From the NCBI GenBank assembly GCA_001897755.1, contig MKUJ01000003.1, positions 122,540 to 186,539 on the forward strand: DNA of 64,000 nucleotides, written 5' to 3'. A program made the position numbers and the translations under genes. Below, piece by piece: positions 19,992-29,459 of this stretch; within the stretch, counting starts at the first letter, position 1; every line of letters begins with the position of its first letter. The notes below the pieces were generated by a model. The model ran no database searches and had not been told where the DNA came from. It was given only the letters and a program-made list of their open reading frames with translations. The stretch is from Afipia sp. 64-13 (GTDB lineage: Bacteria; Pseudomonadota; Alphaproteobacteria; Rhizobiales; Xanthobacteraceae).

Positions 19992-20165
19992 ATGACGCGG
20001 CCGAAGGTTGACCATCACGGCTTCCGACTTCTGCCGGCCCGCGCGCTGACACGGTGCTCGGGCGACGCCATTGCCGCGGTCGCCGTCCTGTTTTTATCCG
20101 CAAGCCTCGTCGTCGCCCTGACCGCGCTGACGATCCGGCTTGCCGCCACCATGCAGATGGTCTGA
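19992..20165 (+). CDS. Small single-helix membrane protein (hypothetical)
   Basis: 57 residues: a basic N-terminus (MTRPKVDHHGFRLLPARALT) and one hydrophobic helix (AIAAVAVLFLSASLVVALTA). A good Shine-Dalgarno (GAGGA, 7 nt before the ATG) supports translation. The gene ends 33 nt before the sugar dehydrogenase on the same strand. No family recognised; it could be spurious because of its short length. Confidence 0.45.
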   Translation: MTRPKVDHHGFRLLPARALTRCSGDAIAAVAVLFLSASLVVALTALTIRLAATMQMV

Positions 20166-20197
20166 CATTTCCCGTTCCGCCCGACGCGGAGATTCCC

Positions 20198-21349
20198 ATG
20201 AAGACGCCGAACATTGTTGTCGTCGCGTCGCTCGCCGCGGCCACGCTGCTCACGATGTCGCTGTTGGTGACCACGGCGACACGCAGCGCCAGCGCGCCGT
20301 TCGACTCCTCGGCCGGTCCTCTCGACGTCGACACCGTGGCGCGCGGACTGGAGCATCCATGGGCGCTGGCCTTTCTGCCCGACGGCAAAATGCTGGTGAC
20401 CGAGCGTCCCGGCAGGATGCGCATCGTCACCCGCGACGGTCAGGTGTCGGTGCCGCTGGCGGGCGTGCCGAAGCCGAAGACGGGGGGACAGGCCGGACTG
20501 CTCGATCTCGCGCTCGACAAGGACTTCGCCGACAACCGCACGCTGTATTTCTGCTTCACCTCCGATACGGGCGGCAACGCTTCGGTGGCGCGGGCGCAAC
20601 TCGACGAAGCCGCCTTGCGGCTCGAGGCGGTGAAGGTGATCTTCGTCCAGCAGGGACCCGGCGGAGCCGCCAATCACGGCTGCCGCATCGCGCAGGCACC
20701 GGACGGCAATCTGTTCGTCACCCTCGGCGATCATTTCGGCCCGCGCGACGAGGCGCAGAACCTTGCCACCGACAACGGCAAATTGATCCGCATCGCGCCC
20801 GACGGCAGCATTCCGCCGGACAACCCGTTTGTCGGCAGGGCGAAAGCGCGCCCGGAGATCTGGAGCTATGGCCACCGCAACGCGCAGGGCCTCGCCTTCA
20901 ACCCGGCATCGGGCGAGCTATGGGAGATCGAACATGGCCCGCGCGGCGGCGACGAGGTCAACATCATCGGCAAGGGCAAGAATTATGGCTGGCCGGTGAT
21001 CGGCTACGGCATCGACTACAGCGGCGCGAAAATTCACGAGAGCACCGCAAAGCCCGGCATGGAGCAGCCGATCAAATACTGGGTGCCCTCGATCGCGCCC
21101 TCCGGCATGGCTTTCTACACCGGCACGCTGTTTCCGAAATGGCGGGGCAGCCTGTTCACCGGCGCGCTGGCCGGGCAGATGCTGGTGCGGCTGTCGCTCG
21201 ATGGCGACAAGGTCACCGGCGAGGAGCGGCTGCTGCAGAATCTCAACGAACGCATCCGCGACGTGCGGCAGGGCCCCGACGGCGCGCTGTGGCTGCTGAC
21301 CGACGCCAGCGCCGGCCGCATCCTGCGGGTCGCACCGGCAGGCGGCTGA
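20198..21349 (+). CDS. PQQ-dependent sugar dehydrogenase (GSDH/Asd family)
   Basis: 383 residues with an N-terminal signal-anchor (about residues 7-28). The rest is a six-bladed propeller of the soluble aldose sugar dehydrogenase family: GLEHPWALAFLPDGKMLVTE, GGQAGLLDLALDKDFADN, a catalytic-His and glycine-rich NHGCRIAQAPDGNLFVTLGD, GHRNAQGLAFNPASGELWE, HGPRGGDEVNIIGKGKNYGW. PQQ is the expected cofactor. No PQQ biosynthesis genes lie in this window. The start is the ATG after which the hydrophobic leader begins. The true sugar substrate is not known. Confidence 0.88.
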   Translation: MKTPNIVVVASLAAATLLTMSLLVTTATRSASAPFDSSAGPLDVDTVARGLEHPWALAFLPDGKMLVTERPGRMRIVTRDGQVSVPLAGVPKPKTGGQAGLLDLALDKDFADNRTLYFCFTSDTGGNASVARAQLDEAALRLEAVKVIFVQQGPGGAANHGCRIAQAPDGNLFVTLGDHFGPRDEAQNLATDNGKLIRIAPDGSIPPDNPFVGRAKARPEIWSYGHRNAQGLAFNPASGELWEIEHGPRGGDEVNIIGKGKNYGWPVIGYGIDYSGAKIHESTAKPGMEQPIKYWVPSIAPSGMAFYTGTLFPKWRGSLFTGALAGQMLVRLSLDGDKVTGEERLLQNLNERIRDVRQGPDGALWLLTDASAGRILRVAPAGG

Positions 21350-21353
21350 TTGT

Positions 21354-21707
21354 TCACCATTTGTGGAAGATGAAGAACGCACCGGCGGCGATGAAGGCGA
21401 AGCCGAGAGCGTGATTCCAGCCGAGCGGCTCCTTCAGATACAGCACCGAGAAACCGGCGAACACCACGAGGGTGATGACCTCCTGCATCGTCTTGAGCTC
21501 GGCGGCGCTGTAGATTGCGCTGCCCCAGCGGTTCGCCGGCACCGCGAGCCAGTATTCAAAGAAGGCGATGCCCCAGCTCGCCACGATCACCAGCGGCAGC
21601 GCGCTGCTCTTGAATTTCAGATGGCCGTACCAGGCAAACGTCATGAAAATATTCGAGCCGAACAGCATCAGAATTGGCAGCCACGCCGGCGGAATCAAAT
21701 TGCTCAT
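21354..21707 (-). CDS. DUF486 / DMT-family small membrane protein
   Basis: 117 residues with four hydrophobic helices: WLPILMLFGSNIFMTFAWYG, LVIVASWGIAFFEYWLAVPA, a third around LKTMQEVITLVVFAGFSVLY, and HALGFAFIAAGAFFIFHKW at the end. Length and the P-A-N-R-x-G and Y-L-K-E-P segments match DUF486. AAGGA lies 5 nt before the ATG. It is convergent with the sugar dehydrogenase (4 nt between stops). Function unknown. Confidence 0.88.
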   Translation of the reverse strand: MSNLIPPAWLPILMLFGSNIFMTFAWYGHLKFKSSALPLVIVASWGIAFFEYWLAVPANRWGSAIYSAAELKTMQEVITLVVFAGFSVLYLKEPLGWNHALGFAFIAAGAFFIFHKW

Positions 21708-21985
21708 GACCATCCTTTGTCTGTGGTGATCCGGAACAACGCCACGGCCGTCAAAGGACCGCAAGCGCGCCGGACAGAATCGTCCGGGGATTTTGCGTGT
21801 CACCGCACTGTCATCAAGCCGGTCTAACCTGCGCCGGCGGTGTCCCCTCGCCTGCCATGCGTTGCGCGACTCCGGTCGCCCCCCTTTCCCTCGCTGGCCG
21901 GCCGGGGTCGCATTTTGTCTGCCGGCGGGATTGCCGCTATAAGCGCCCATCGCCATCCCATGACCGCCTCGCGCCGACAGATGCC

Positions 21986-22978
21986 ATGATTCGCGTCGCC
22001 TTCGTTCTGATCGTGCTGCTGCTGGCGTTCATCGTCCTGCTGCCGTTCCAGCTCGCGGGCATCGTGCTGAACAACAATTTGCAACGGTCGGTGCCGCATC
22101 TGTTCCACCGCATCCTGTGCGCGGCGATCGGGGTGCGGATCAGCCAGATCGGTGCGCGGACGCGCGACCTGCCGGCGCTGCTGCTCGCCAACCATGCCTC
22201 ATGGCTCGACATCACCGTGCTGGGCGCGCTCACGCCTGTGGTGTTCGTGGCGAAATCGGAGGTGGCGCGCTGGCCGGGGATCGGACTGTTGGCGAAACTG
22301 CAACGCACGATCTTTGTCGAGCGCGAGCGCCGTCACAAGACCGGCGAGACCGCCCGCAACATGGCGGCGCACCTCATCAACGGCGATGCCGTGCTGCTGT
22401 TTCCGGAAGGCACGTCCAGCGACGGCATCCGCATCCTGCCGTTCCGCTCGGCACTGATCGGCGCTGTACATCACGCCCTCGGAGATTCGACGCATCACGA
22501 CCGGGTTGTCGTACAGCCGGTGTCGCTCGCCTATACGCGCTATGGCGGCGTGCCGATCGGGCGCGCATTGCGCGACAAGGTCGCCTGGTACGGCGACACC
22601 GATCTGGTGCCGCATCTGCTCGGCGTCCTGGCTTCCGGCGCGATCGATGTCACCGTGAGTTGGGGCGAAGCTCGTACCTACGACATCAACGCCGACCGCA
22701 AGCAGATCGCGCGCGAAGCGGAGGCAGCCGTGAAGCGGATGACGGCCCGCGCCCTGCGCTGCGGACCGGACAAAAGCGTGGCGCTATCGCCGGCAAGCAC
22801 CTCGCGCGCGATGACTTGCGCACGCTGCGGCGCAGCCTTCACCTGTGGACTGTCGGCCGGGTGCTGGTGCGCGGACGAGCCGGCGCGGTTGCCGCTGCCG
22901 GGAGAAAATCACGCCGACTGTTTATGTCGTGACTGCCTGCGCGCCGAGGCGGCTCGCGGCGACGCTGTCGCGCGGTAA
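21986..22978 (+). CDS. plsC: 1-acyl-glycerol-3-phosphate acyltransferase PlsC fused to a cysteine-rich CWC domain
   Basis: 330 residues. An N-terminal helix (about 4-28) is followed by the PlsC core: NHASWLD at 69-75 (catalytic HX4D: H70, D75) and the phosphate-binding FPEGTSSDG at 139-147. This enzyme makes phosphatidic acid. From about residue 276 comes a cysteine cluster C278, C281, C287, C293, C295, C312, C314, C317 (MTCARCGAAFTCGLSAGCWC), matching the Cys_rich_CWC family, normally a stand-alone small protein. The two parts are in one uninterrupted frame. An ATG at residue 276 could allow separate translation. Confidence 0.85.
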   Translation: MIRVAFVLIVLLLAFIVLLPFQLAGIVLNNNLQRSVPHLFHRILCAAIGVRISQIGARTRDLPALLLANHASWLDITVLGALTPVVFVAKSEVARWPGIGLLAKLQRTIFVERERRHKTGETARNMAAHLINGDAVLLFPEGTSSDGIRILPFRSALIGAVHHALGDSTHHDRVVVQPVSLAYTRYGGVPIGRALRDKVAWYGDTDLVPHLLGVLASGAIDVTVSWGEARTYDINADRKQIAREAEAAVKRMTARALRCGPDKSVALSPASTSRAMTCARCGAAFTCGLSAGCWCADEPARLPLPGENHADCLCRDCLRAEAARGDAVAR

Positions 22979-22988
22979 CGCGACGCGC

Positions 22989-23684
22989 CTACGAGCGGCC
23001 GGCCAGCGGCGTGCCGCGCGCCATGCCGTCAAAGGCATCCAGCATCGTCTCGCGCCAGGCATGAATCGGATCGTCCGCCGCGAGCAGTTCGAACGGACTG
23101 GTGACCCGCGCCCACTGGAACGGGCCGAACATGATGTAATCGGCATAATTTGGCGCGGCACCGCCGACAAACGGCTGCGAGCGCAATGTCATCCGCAAGG
23201 GATGCAGCCAGCGGCGCAGATTCGCGACCCGCTCCTCGCGGCCGGTCCTCGCCTGTTCCAGCGTGGTGCCCGTCGCTTTCTCGCGGCTGTACCGGAAGTA
23301 GTCCTGATCCTCCGGCGCAAGCTGGGCGTGGATGTCGGCGAGAATGAAGGGCGCGATCTGCCCCACCATGACATCGCTCCAGCTGTTGAGCATGCGCGCC
23401 ATCGCCCGGCCGCCGGCGCCGCCGAACAGCGAGGGCCGGTCGGAATAGGTATCCTCGAGATAATTGGCGATCGCCCAGGAATCGGAAACCGACGTCTCGC
23501 CATCCACCAGCACCGGCACCTTCTCCGAGCGGTGCGGCCGGAGAACGTCCTTCTGCGTCAGATGCCAGACGACGGATTCGAACGGCAGGCCCTTGTGCGC
23601 CAGCGCCATGCGGATGCGCCAGCAATACGGGCTGAACAGCCGCGCCGGATCGGCCCCCGCCAGTTCGAACAATTGCCGCGCCAT
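22989..23684 (-). CDS. Glutathione S-transferase, LigE/LigF-like
   Basis: 231 residues. An N-terminal thioredoxin-like domain (ARLFSPYCWRIRMALAHKGLPF, KVPVLVDGETSVSDSWAIAN with the cis-Pro and D-S pair) and a helical C-terminal domain (PNYADYIMFGPFQWARV). The SPYCWR active segment and the ...VSDSWAIANYLE pattern resemble the beta-etherase branch of GSTs. The gene lies 19 nt downstream of another GST on the same strand, so the two may be co-transcribed. Substrate unknown. Confidence 0.88.
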   Translation of the reverse strand: MARQLFELAGADPARLFSPYCWRIRMALAHKGLPFESVVWHLTQKDVLRPHRSEKVPVLVDGETSVSDSWAIANYLEDTYSDRPSLFGGAGGRAMARMLNSWSDVMVGQIAPFILADIHAQLAPEDQDYFRYSREKATGTTLEQARTGREERVANLRRWLHPLRMTLRSQPFVGGAAPNYADYIMFGPFQWARVTSPFELLAADDPIHAWRETMLDAFDGMARGTPLAGRS

Positions 23685-23703
23685 CGACGATCCCTTTCGC
23701 AGG

Positions 23704-24402
23704 TCAGCTCTTGCTCGCCGTCTGGCCGAACAGAATCTTCTTGGATTCCTCGTTCACGGTCGGCGTCTTGTCCGGATTGATCTGCTTGGCCAGCTTGTAG
23801 GCGCGCGCGGTGGCGGGCCGGGCATAGATGGCTTCAAACCAGCGCTTGAGATGCGGAAAATCGTCGAGGTTCTGCTGCTGCTGCTTGTGCGGCACGATCC
23901 ACGGATAGCAGGCCATGTCGGCGATCGAATAATCGCCGGCGATGAATTCGCGGTCGGCCAGACGCTTGTTCAGCACGCCATAGAGGCGGTTGGTCTCCTT
24001 GACGTAGCGGTCGATCGCATAGGGAATCTTCTCGGTCGCATATTGCAGGAAATGATGGTTCTGGCCGGCCATCGGCCCCAATCCGCCCATCTGCCACATC
24101 AGCCACTGCAGCACGTCCATCCGCTTGCGCAGGTCGGTCGGAAAAAACTTGCCGGCCTTGTCGGCGAGATAGATCAGGATCGCGCCGGATTCGAACACGG
24201 TGATCGGCTTGCCGCCATCGGCCGGCGCCTGATCAATGATCGCGGGCATGCGGTTGTTCGGCGAGAACGCAAGGAATTCCGGCTTGAACTGATCGCCCTT
24301 GCCGATGTTCACCGGCACGATCTTGTAAGGCAGCCCGCTTTCTTCGAGAAACAGCGTGATCTTGTGGCCGTTCGGCGTGGTCCAGTAATAGAGGTCGATC
24401 AT
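23704..24402 (-). CDS. Glutathione S-transferase, YfcG/YghU-like
   Basis: 232 residues. MIDLYYWTTPNGHKITLFLE places Asn in the thiol-activating position as in the nu-class/YfcG disulphide-reducing GSTs; NNRMPAIIDQAP holds the cis-Pro and VFESGAILIYLADK the glutathione-binding ES pair. The C-terminal domain has YSIADMACYPWIVPHKQQQQ. Predicted cytoplasmic glutathione-dependent disulphide reductase; this is family inference. Confidence 0.9.
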   Translation of the reverse strand: MIDLYYWTTPNGHKITLFLEESGLPYKIVPVNIGKGDQFKPEFLAFSPNNRMPAIIDQAPADGGKPITVFESGAILIYLADKAGKFFPTDLRKRMDVLQWLMWQMGGLGPMAGQNHHFLQYATEKIPYAIDRYVKETNRLYGVLNKRLADREFIAGDYSIADMACYPWIVPHKQQQQNLDDFPHLKRWFEAIYARPATARAYKLAKQINPDKTPTVNEESKKILFGQTASKS

Positions 24403-24630
24403 AAGAGTGGTCCTGGCTTGGAATAACTGACGACCGGAGCGTCACCGCCAGTTAAATGCGGATGCATGAACTTCGCCGGAATAGCTGACATAAGTCAACG
24501 CTGATCTGTGCACATAAAATTGCGGTGGCTTTCACGCGCAGGGACGCCAAAGGCCAATCCGTTGAACCTTTTGCGGATCGATGTGACAAAGCCTCGGGAC
24601 CACTCGCACGGCGCGAAATGGAGTGCAGCC

Positions 24631-25686
24631 ATGCAATATTCGACTGACGATCTGCATGCGGCGAAAGAAGCGGGAATCATCACGCCGCCGCAGCTCGACA
24701 GCCTGCTGGCCTTTCTCGGCGGCCGTTCCACCGCCATTCCCGCCGCCACCGGACCGAAGTTCGATGTGGTCCATATGCTCTGGTACACCGGCGCGCTGAT
24801 CGTCATCGGCGCGATGGGCCTGTTCAGCACTCTCGCCTTCTCGGCAATGGGCGGCTGGGCACTGACCGCGACCGCGCTGATCTACGCCGCCTTATTTATG
24901 TGGGCGGGACATTATCTCTGGACCGTCAAGAATCTTCTCACGCCCGGTGGATTGCTGATCGCGGTGGCGGTGTCGATGGTGCCGCTCGCGGTCTACGGCG
25001 TGCAGGATGCGCTCGGGATGTGGAGCAAATTCGGCAAACCCGGCGCGGTGCGCGAGTTCTATATCTGGGTGAAAGGCAGTTGGGTGCCGATGGAAATCGC
25101 GGCAGCGATCGCCGCAGCGATTGCGCTGCGGTTCTATCGCTTCCCGTTCCTGGTTTTCATCGCAGCGTTCGCGCTGTGGTTCCTGTCGATGGACATCGTG
25201 CCGTGGATCACCGGCGCCAAGTTCGGCAACTGGGAGACGTCGCGCAAGATCTCGATCGCGTTCGGCCTTGCCATTCTCGCCATCGCGGTCGCGGTCAATG
25301 CGCGGCAGAAATCAGGCGATTTCGCCTTCTGGCTCTATCTGTTCGGCGTCATGACATTCTGGGGCGGCATTACCGCGACATCAAATGGCACCGCGCTCAC
25401 CAAGGCGCTTTATTGCGCGATGAATGTCGGTTTCCTGTTCCTCGCGGTGTTTCTGGGGCGGCGCGTGTTCGCCGTGTTCGGAACCATCGGCATTGCGATC
25501 TATCTCGGCGACCTCGCCCAGAAAGTGTTCAAGGATTCGCTGTTGTTCCCGTTCGCATTGTCGCTGATCGGCGTCGGCATCATCGCACTGGGGCTGTATT
25601 ACCATCGCCACCAAAGCGCGATCGGCGCCTGGTTCGACCAGCGCCTGCCCGCGGCGCTGAAACGGCTGCGCCCGGCGAACGCATGA
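24631..25686 (+). CDS. DUF2157-like polytopic membrane protein
   Basis: 351 residues. A soluble start (MQYSTDDLHAAKEAGIITPP), with an L-x-L-L-x-F-L segment, is followed by about nine hydrophobic helices beginning at about residue 47 (VVHMLWYTGALIVIGAMGLF) and a short hydrophilic tail. The N-terminal helix-turn plus multi-helix plan fits DUF2157. The start ATG has a GGAG upstream; an in-frame 41-codon extension was rejected. A terminator follows at 25693-25723. Function unknown. Confidence 0.72.
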   Translation: MQYSTDDLHAAKEAGIITPPQLDSLLAFLGGRSTAIPAATGPKFDVVHMLWYTGALIVIGAMGLFSTLAFSAMGGWALTATALIYAALFMWAGHYLWTVKNLLTPGGLLIAVAVSMVPLAVYGVQDALGMWSKFGKPGAVREFYIWVKGSWVPMEIAAAIAAAIALRFYRFPFLVFIAAFALWFLSMDIVPWITGAKFGNWETSRKISIAFGLAILAIAVAVNARQKSGDFAFWLYLFGVMTFWGGITATSNGTALTKALYCAMNVGFLFLAVFLGRRVFAVFGTIGIAIYLGDLAQKVFKDSLLFPFALSLIGVGIIALGLYYHRHQSAIGAWFDQRLPAALKRLRPANA

Positions 25687-25692
25687 GGACGG

Positions 25693-25723
25693 GAGCCTGC
25701 CGTTCCGAGGCGGCAGGCTCTTT
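25693..25723 (+). terminator. Rho-independent terminator between DUF2157 gene and uvrB
   Basis: Perfect 10-bp stem GAGCCTGCCG/CGGCAGGCTC with an 8-nt loop, followed by TTT. It begins 6 nt after the stop codon. Confidence 0.75.
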
Positions 25724-25755
25724 CATCGCGGACCGACTCCCCCCATATTCCGGCC

Positions 25756-28686
25756 ATGGCGAAACGATCCGGCCCCCCGAAAACATCCGGCAAGACTCCG
25801 AAGTCCAAGGCGCACCGCCCCGACGTGCAGCCGATCGGACCGGCGCTGGCGGATTTGCTCAACCCAGCGATCAATCGCGGCGAAAGCGGGCTCGGCTCCA
25901 CCACCGGCCTCCAGCCGCCGCCCGACAATTCCTGGGACCGGCGCTCCAGCGGCGAGGCCGCGATCCATCGCGCCCGCAAATCGACGCCCAAGACCTTCGA
26001 TCACGATAGCGAGACACGGCCTGAAGGTTTCGGCGAAGCCCCGCAGGCCAATTACGGCACCAGCGCCACCATTCCGGCGCTCGATCCCGAACTGGCCAAG
26101 CAACTCGGCTTCGATGTCGAGGACGACGATCAGTTCCGGCCGGCGCGCAACAAGATGGAGAGCCTTGGCGTCAAGGCCACCGCCGACGCGCTTGAGGCGC
26201 TGATGCGCGAAGGCCGCCCGGAATTCCGCGGCGAAAAAATCTGGACGCCGCACCGCCCGCCCCGCCCGGAGAAATCCGAAGGCGGCGTCCGCTTCACGAT
26301 CAAATCGGAATATCAGCCCAAGGGCGACCAGCCGCAGGCGATCGCCGAACTGGTCGAGGGCATCCAGCGCAGCGACCGCACCCAGGTGCTGCTCGGCGTC
26401 ACCGGTTCGGGCAAGACCTACACCATGGCGCAGGTGATCGAGGCGACACAGCGCCCAGCCATCATCCTCGCGCCGAACAAGACGCTGGCCGCGCAGCTTT
26501 ACGGCGAGTTCAGGAGCTTCTTTCCCGACAACGCGGTGGAGTATTTCGTCTCCTATTACGACTACTACCAGCCCGAAGCCTATGTGCCGCGCACCGACAC
26601 CTATATCGAGAAGGATTCCTCGATCAACGAGCAGATCGACCGCATGCGCCACGCCGCGACGCGCGCGCTGCTGGAGCGCGACGACGTGATCATCGTCGCG
26701 TCGGTGTCCTGCATCTACGGTATCGGCTCGGTCGAGACCTACACCGCGATGACCTTCGCGCTGAAGAAAGGCGAGCGCATCGACCAGCGGCAACTGATCG
26801 CCGACCTCGTTGCCTTGCAATACAAGCGCACCTCGGCCGATTTCAGCCGCGGCACCTTTCGCGTGCGCGGCGATGTCATCGACATCTTTCCGGCGCACTA
26901 CGAAGACCGCGCCTGGCGCGTGAACATGTTCGGCGACGAGGTGGAGAGCATCGAGGAGTTCGATCCGCTCACCGGCCATAAGCAGGACGAACTCGAGTTC
27001 ATCAAGGTCTACGCCAACTCGCATTATGTGACACCGCGCCCGACCCTGATTCAGGCGATCAAGGGCATCAAGACCGAGCTGAAATGGCGGCTCGACCAGT
27101 TGCATGCGCAGGGCCGTCTTTTGGAAGCGCAGCGTCTCGAACAGCGCACCACCTTCGATCTCGAAATGATGGAAGCGACCGGAAGCTGCGCCGGCATCGA
27201 AAACTATTCGCGCTATCTCACCGGCCGCAAGCCGGGCGAGCCGCCGCCGACACTGTTCGAATATGTCCCCGACAATGCGCTGGTGTTCGCCGACGAAAGC
27301 CACGTCACCATTCCGCAGATCGGCGCAATGTTCAAAGGCGACTTCCGCCGCAAGGCGACGCTCGCCGAATACGGCTTCCGCCTGCCCTCTTGCATGGACA
27401 ACCGGCCGCTGCGCTTCGAGGAGTGGGACATGATGCGCCCGCAATCAGTCGCGGTGTCGGCGACCCCGGCGGCGTGGGAGCTCGAGCAAAGCGGCGGTGT
27501 GTTCGTCGAGCAGGTGATCCGTCCGACCGGCCTCACCGATCCGCCGGTGCATATCCGTCCGGCACGCACCCAGGTCGACGATCTGGTCGGCGAAGTCCGC
27601 GCCACCGCGCAGGCCGGCTACCGCTCGCTGATCACCGTGCTGACCAAGCGCATGGCGGAGGATCTCACCGAATACCTGCACGAGCAGGGCATCCGCGTGC
27701 GCTACATGCACAGCGACATCGATACCATCGAGCGCATCGAGATCATCCGCGATCTGCGGCTCGGCGCGTTCGATGCGCTGGTGGGCATCAACCTCTTGCG
27801 CGAGGGCCTCGACATTCCCGAATGCGCGCTGGTCGCCATTCTCGATGCCGACAAGGAAGGTTTTCTGCGCAGCGAGACCTCGCTGATCCAGACCATCGGC
27901 CGCGCCGCGCGCAACGTCGACGGCAAGGTGATCCTCTACGCCGACCAGATGACCGGCTCGATGGAGCGCGCCATCGCCGAGACCGACCGCCGCCGCGAGA
28001 AGCAGGTCGCCTACAACGAGGCCAACGGCATCACGCCGGAGAGCGTGAAGAAATCGATCGGCGACATCCTCAACAGCGTCTACGAACGCGACCACGTGCT
28101 GGTCGAGACCGGCGGCGGCATGACCGACGATGTCATGTCGATCGGGCACAATTTCGAGGCGGTACTGGCCGATCTCGAAACCCGGATGCGCGAGGCTGCT
28201 GCCGACCTCAATTTCGAGGAGGCCGCGCGTTTGCGCGACGAGGTCAAACGCCTGCGCGCCACCGAGATGGCGGTGGTGGACGACCCCACCGCCAAGCAGA
28301 AGGCGGTCACCGGCAAGGCCGGCGCCTATGCCGGCACGAAGAAATACGGCGCATCCGCCAACCTGCCGCCCGACTCTTCCGCCTCACGTGGCGGATCGGC
28401 GGGGAAAAGCGGCCGGAGCGGCTCGCGCATCCATAAACCGTCGCTCGACGAAATGGGCATCGCCACCTGGCACGAGGTGAAGCCGGACCGTGCGGACGCA
28501 AAGAAGCCGACCCGCGCCCGCAAGCCGACCCTCGACGAGATGGGCCCCGGTCCGGAAAGCCGTATCTACAAGCCCAAATCGATGCGCGACGGCGGCCAGG
28601 AGTTCGGCGGCGTGATCAAGGACGAGATCACGCCACGCTCGAGCGGCGGCGCACCGGGACATCGCGGCGGATGGAAGCGGAAGTAA
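25756..28686 (+). CDS. uvrB: Excinuclease ABC subunit B, with long terminal extensions
   Basis: Damage-verifying helicase of nucleotide excision repair, acting with UvrA and UvrC. 976 residues, well above the usual ~670. A hydrophilic N-terminal extension (1-175) precedes the core, which starts at [14 protein letters not shown] (about 179). Walker A is GVTGSGKT at 214-221; the beta-hairpin [12 protein letters not shown] is at about 267; motif [12 protein letters not shown], motifs [12 protein letters not shown] and QTIGRAARN follow. The UVR/UvrC-binding motif is at about 799-836. A 140-residue basic tail holds two KP[ST]LDEMG repeats at 894 and 923. uvrC is in this window at 50879-52960. Confidence 0.97.
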   Translation: MAKRSGPPKTSGKTPKSKAHRPDVQPIGPALADLLNPAINRGESGLGSTTGLQPPPDNSWDRRSSGEAAIHRARKSTPKTFDHDSETRPEGFGEAPQANYGTSATIPALDPELAKQLGFDVEDDDQFRPARNKMESLGVKATADALEALMREGRPEFRGEKIWTPHRPPRPEKSEGGVRFTIKSEYQPKGDQPQAIAELVEGIQRSDRTQVLLGVTGSGKTYTMAQVIEATQRPAIILAPNKTLAAQLYGEFRSFFPDNAVEYFVSYYDYYQPEAYVPRTDTYIEKDSSINEQIDRMRHAATRALLERDDVIIVASVSCIYGIGSVETYTAMTFALKKGERIDQRQLIADLVALQYKRTSADFSRGTFRVRGDVIDIFPAHYEDRAWRVNMFGDEVESIEEFDPLTGHKQDELEFIKVYANSHYVTPRPTLIQAIKGIKTELKWRLDQLHAQGRLLEAQRLEQRTTFDLEMMEATGSCAGIENYSRYLTGRKPGEPPPTLFEYVPDNALVFADESHVTIPQIGAMFKGDFRRKATLAEYGFRLPSCMDNRPLRFEEWDMMRPQSVAVSATPAAWELEQSGGVFVEQVIRPTGLTDPPVHIRPARTQVDDLVGEVRATAQAGYRSLITVLTKRMAEDLTEYLHEQGIRVRYMHSDIDTIERIEIIRDLRLGAFDALVGINLLREGLDIPECALVAILDADKEGFLRSETSLIQTIGRAARNVDGKVILYADQMTGSMERAIAETDRRREKQVAYNEANGITPESVKKSIGDILNSVYERDHVLVETGGGMTDDVMSIGHNFEAVLADLETRMREAAADLNFEEAARLRDEVKRLRATEMAVVDDPTAKQKAVTGKAGAYAGTKKYGASANLPPDSSASRGGSAGKSGRSGSRIHKPSLDEMGIATWHEVKPDRADAKKPTRARKPTLDEMGPGPESRIYKPKSMRDGGQEFGGVIKDEITPRSSGGAPGHRGGWKRK

Positions 28687-28783
28687 CCTTTCTTGCGAGC
28701 ATCCCGCCTGCTGTCAATTGCATGGCCCCCTCCCCACCTGCTACGTCACCTCCGGGTTTTCATATCATCTGGGGGACTGAACC

Positions 28784-29140
28784 ATGGCGGGCGCTGATCT
28801 GGATGCCGTGATCCGGAAGCTTGCGAAGCAGCAGAACAAGACCTTGACGGCTGCGGTGAAAGGCACGCGCGACCGCTACAACACGCTCGCATCCAAGGCC
28901 AAGGATGGCGAAGCGCGGCAGCGCTACAAGCAGATCGCCAAGCAAGCCACCGAGGAAGGTCACGCGGCAATTCGGCGGCTGCAAATGTCCGCCGACAATA
29001 TCGCCGACAGTTACGCCCGGTCGATCCGGCGCATCACCGAAGCGGCGGTCACGTCCGCAAGGAACAGTGCAGCTTCCGAGAGACCCGCCTCCGGCAAGAA
29101 GGCGGCGAAGAAAGTCGTGAAGAAGAAAGCCAAGGCCTGA
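28784..29140 (+). CDS. Small protein with histone H1-like lysine/alanine tail
   Basis: 118 residues. MAGADLDAVIRKLAKQQNKT and the middle part are predicted helical and charged (RDRYNTLASKAKDGEARQRY). The last 20 residues are strongly basic (GKKAAKKVVKKKAKA), like bacterial histone H1-like DNA-compacting proteins. A GGGGGA stretch 8 nt before the ATG is a plausible ribosome site. No signal peptide. DNA binding is inferred only from the tail composition. Confidence 0.7.
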   Translation: MAGADLDAVIRKLAKQQNKTLTAAVKGTRDRYNTLASKAKDGEARQRYKQIAKQATEEGHAAIRRLQMSADNIADSYARSIRRITEAAVTSARNSAASERPASGKKAAKKVVKKKAKA

Positions 29141-29252
29141 TCGCCTGCCGACCCAATCAGCCGGATCGACAAAGGCTCTCGCCCGCACGGAGGCCGTGAC
29201 GGCACGCGCTCCGCAGCATCAGGGTTTATGAAATCTTAACGCGGAAGCACCT

Positions 29253-29432
29253 TCAGCCGGAACGGCGATGGCTGGTGTTCTGCTTGACGTTGGCGTGGTC
29301 GCCCTGCTCGTCGATGTTGCGCTTCTCGTCGTCGCGATGTCCCTTGGTGGTGTCGATCGCGACCTGCGGGATGCTGCCCGGACCGCTGGGACTGCGATTG
29401 TCCTCCGGGACAGGCTGGATGTGCTTGGTCAT
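29253..29432 (-). CDS. Small conserved stress-type protein (KQNTS/NIDEQG motif)
   Basis: 59 residues, hydrophilic and probably disordered: MTKHIQPVPEDNRSPSGPGS, then AIDTTKGHRDDEKRNIDEQG, then ANVKQNTSHRRSG. The G-x-x-A-N-[VI]-K-Q-N-T segment is familiar from small uncharacterised rhizobial proteins. An EcfG-type promoter lies 28 nt upstream of the start. Function unknown; membership of the general-stress regulon is inferred from the promoter. Confidence 0.75.
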   Translation of the reverse strand: MTKHIQPVPEDNRSPSGPGSIPQVAIDTTKGHRDDEKRNIDEQGDHANVKQNTSHRRSG

Positions 29433-29459
29433 GAGATCACTCCACGTCTTCAAACACAG

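Noticed and set aside
25678..25692. LexA-type GAAC-N7-GAAC box before uvrB
   Set aside because: The second half reads GACG, not GAAC, and it overlaps the previous gene's stop and lies before a terminator.
25723..27444. 573-codon minus-strand frame across uvrB
   Set aside because: Antisense to uvrB in the third-position GC register; no family resemblance.
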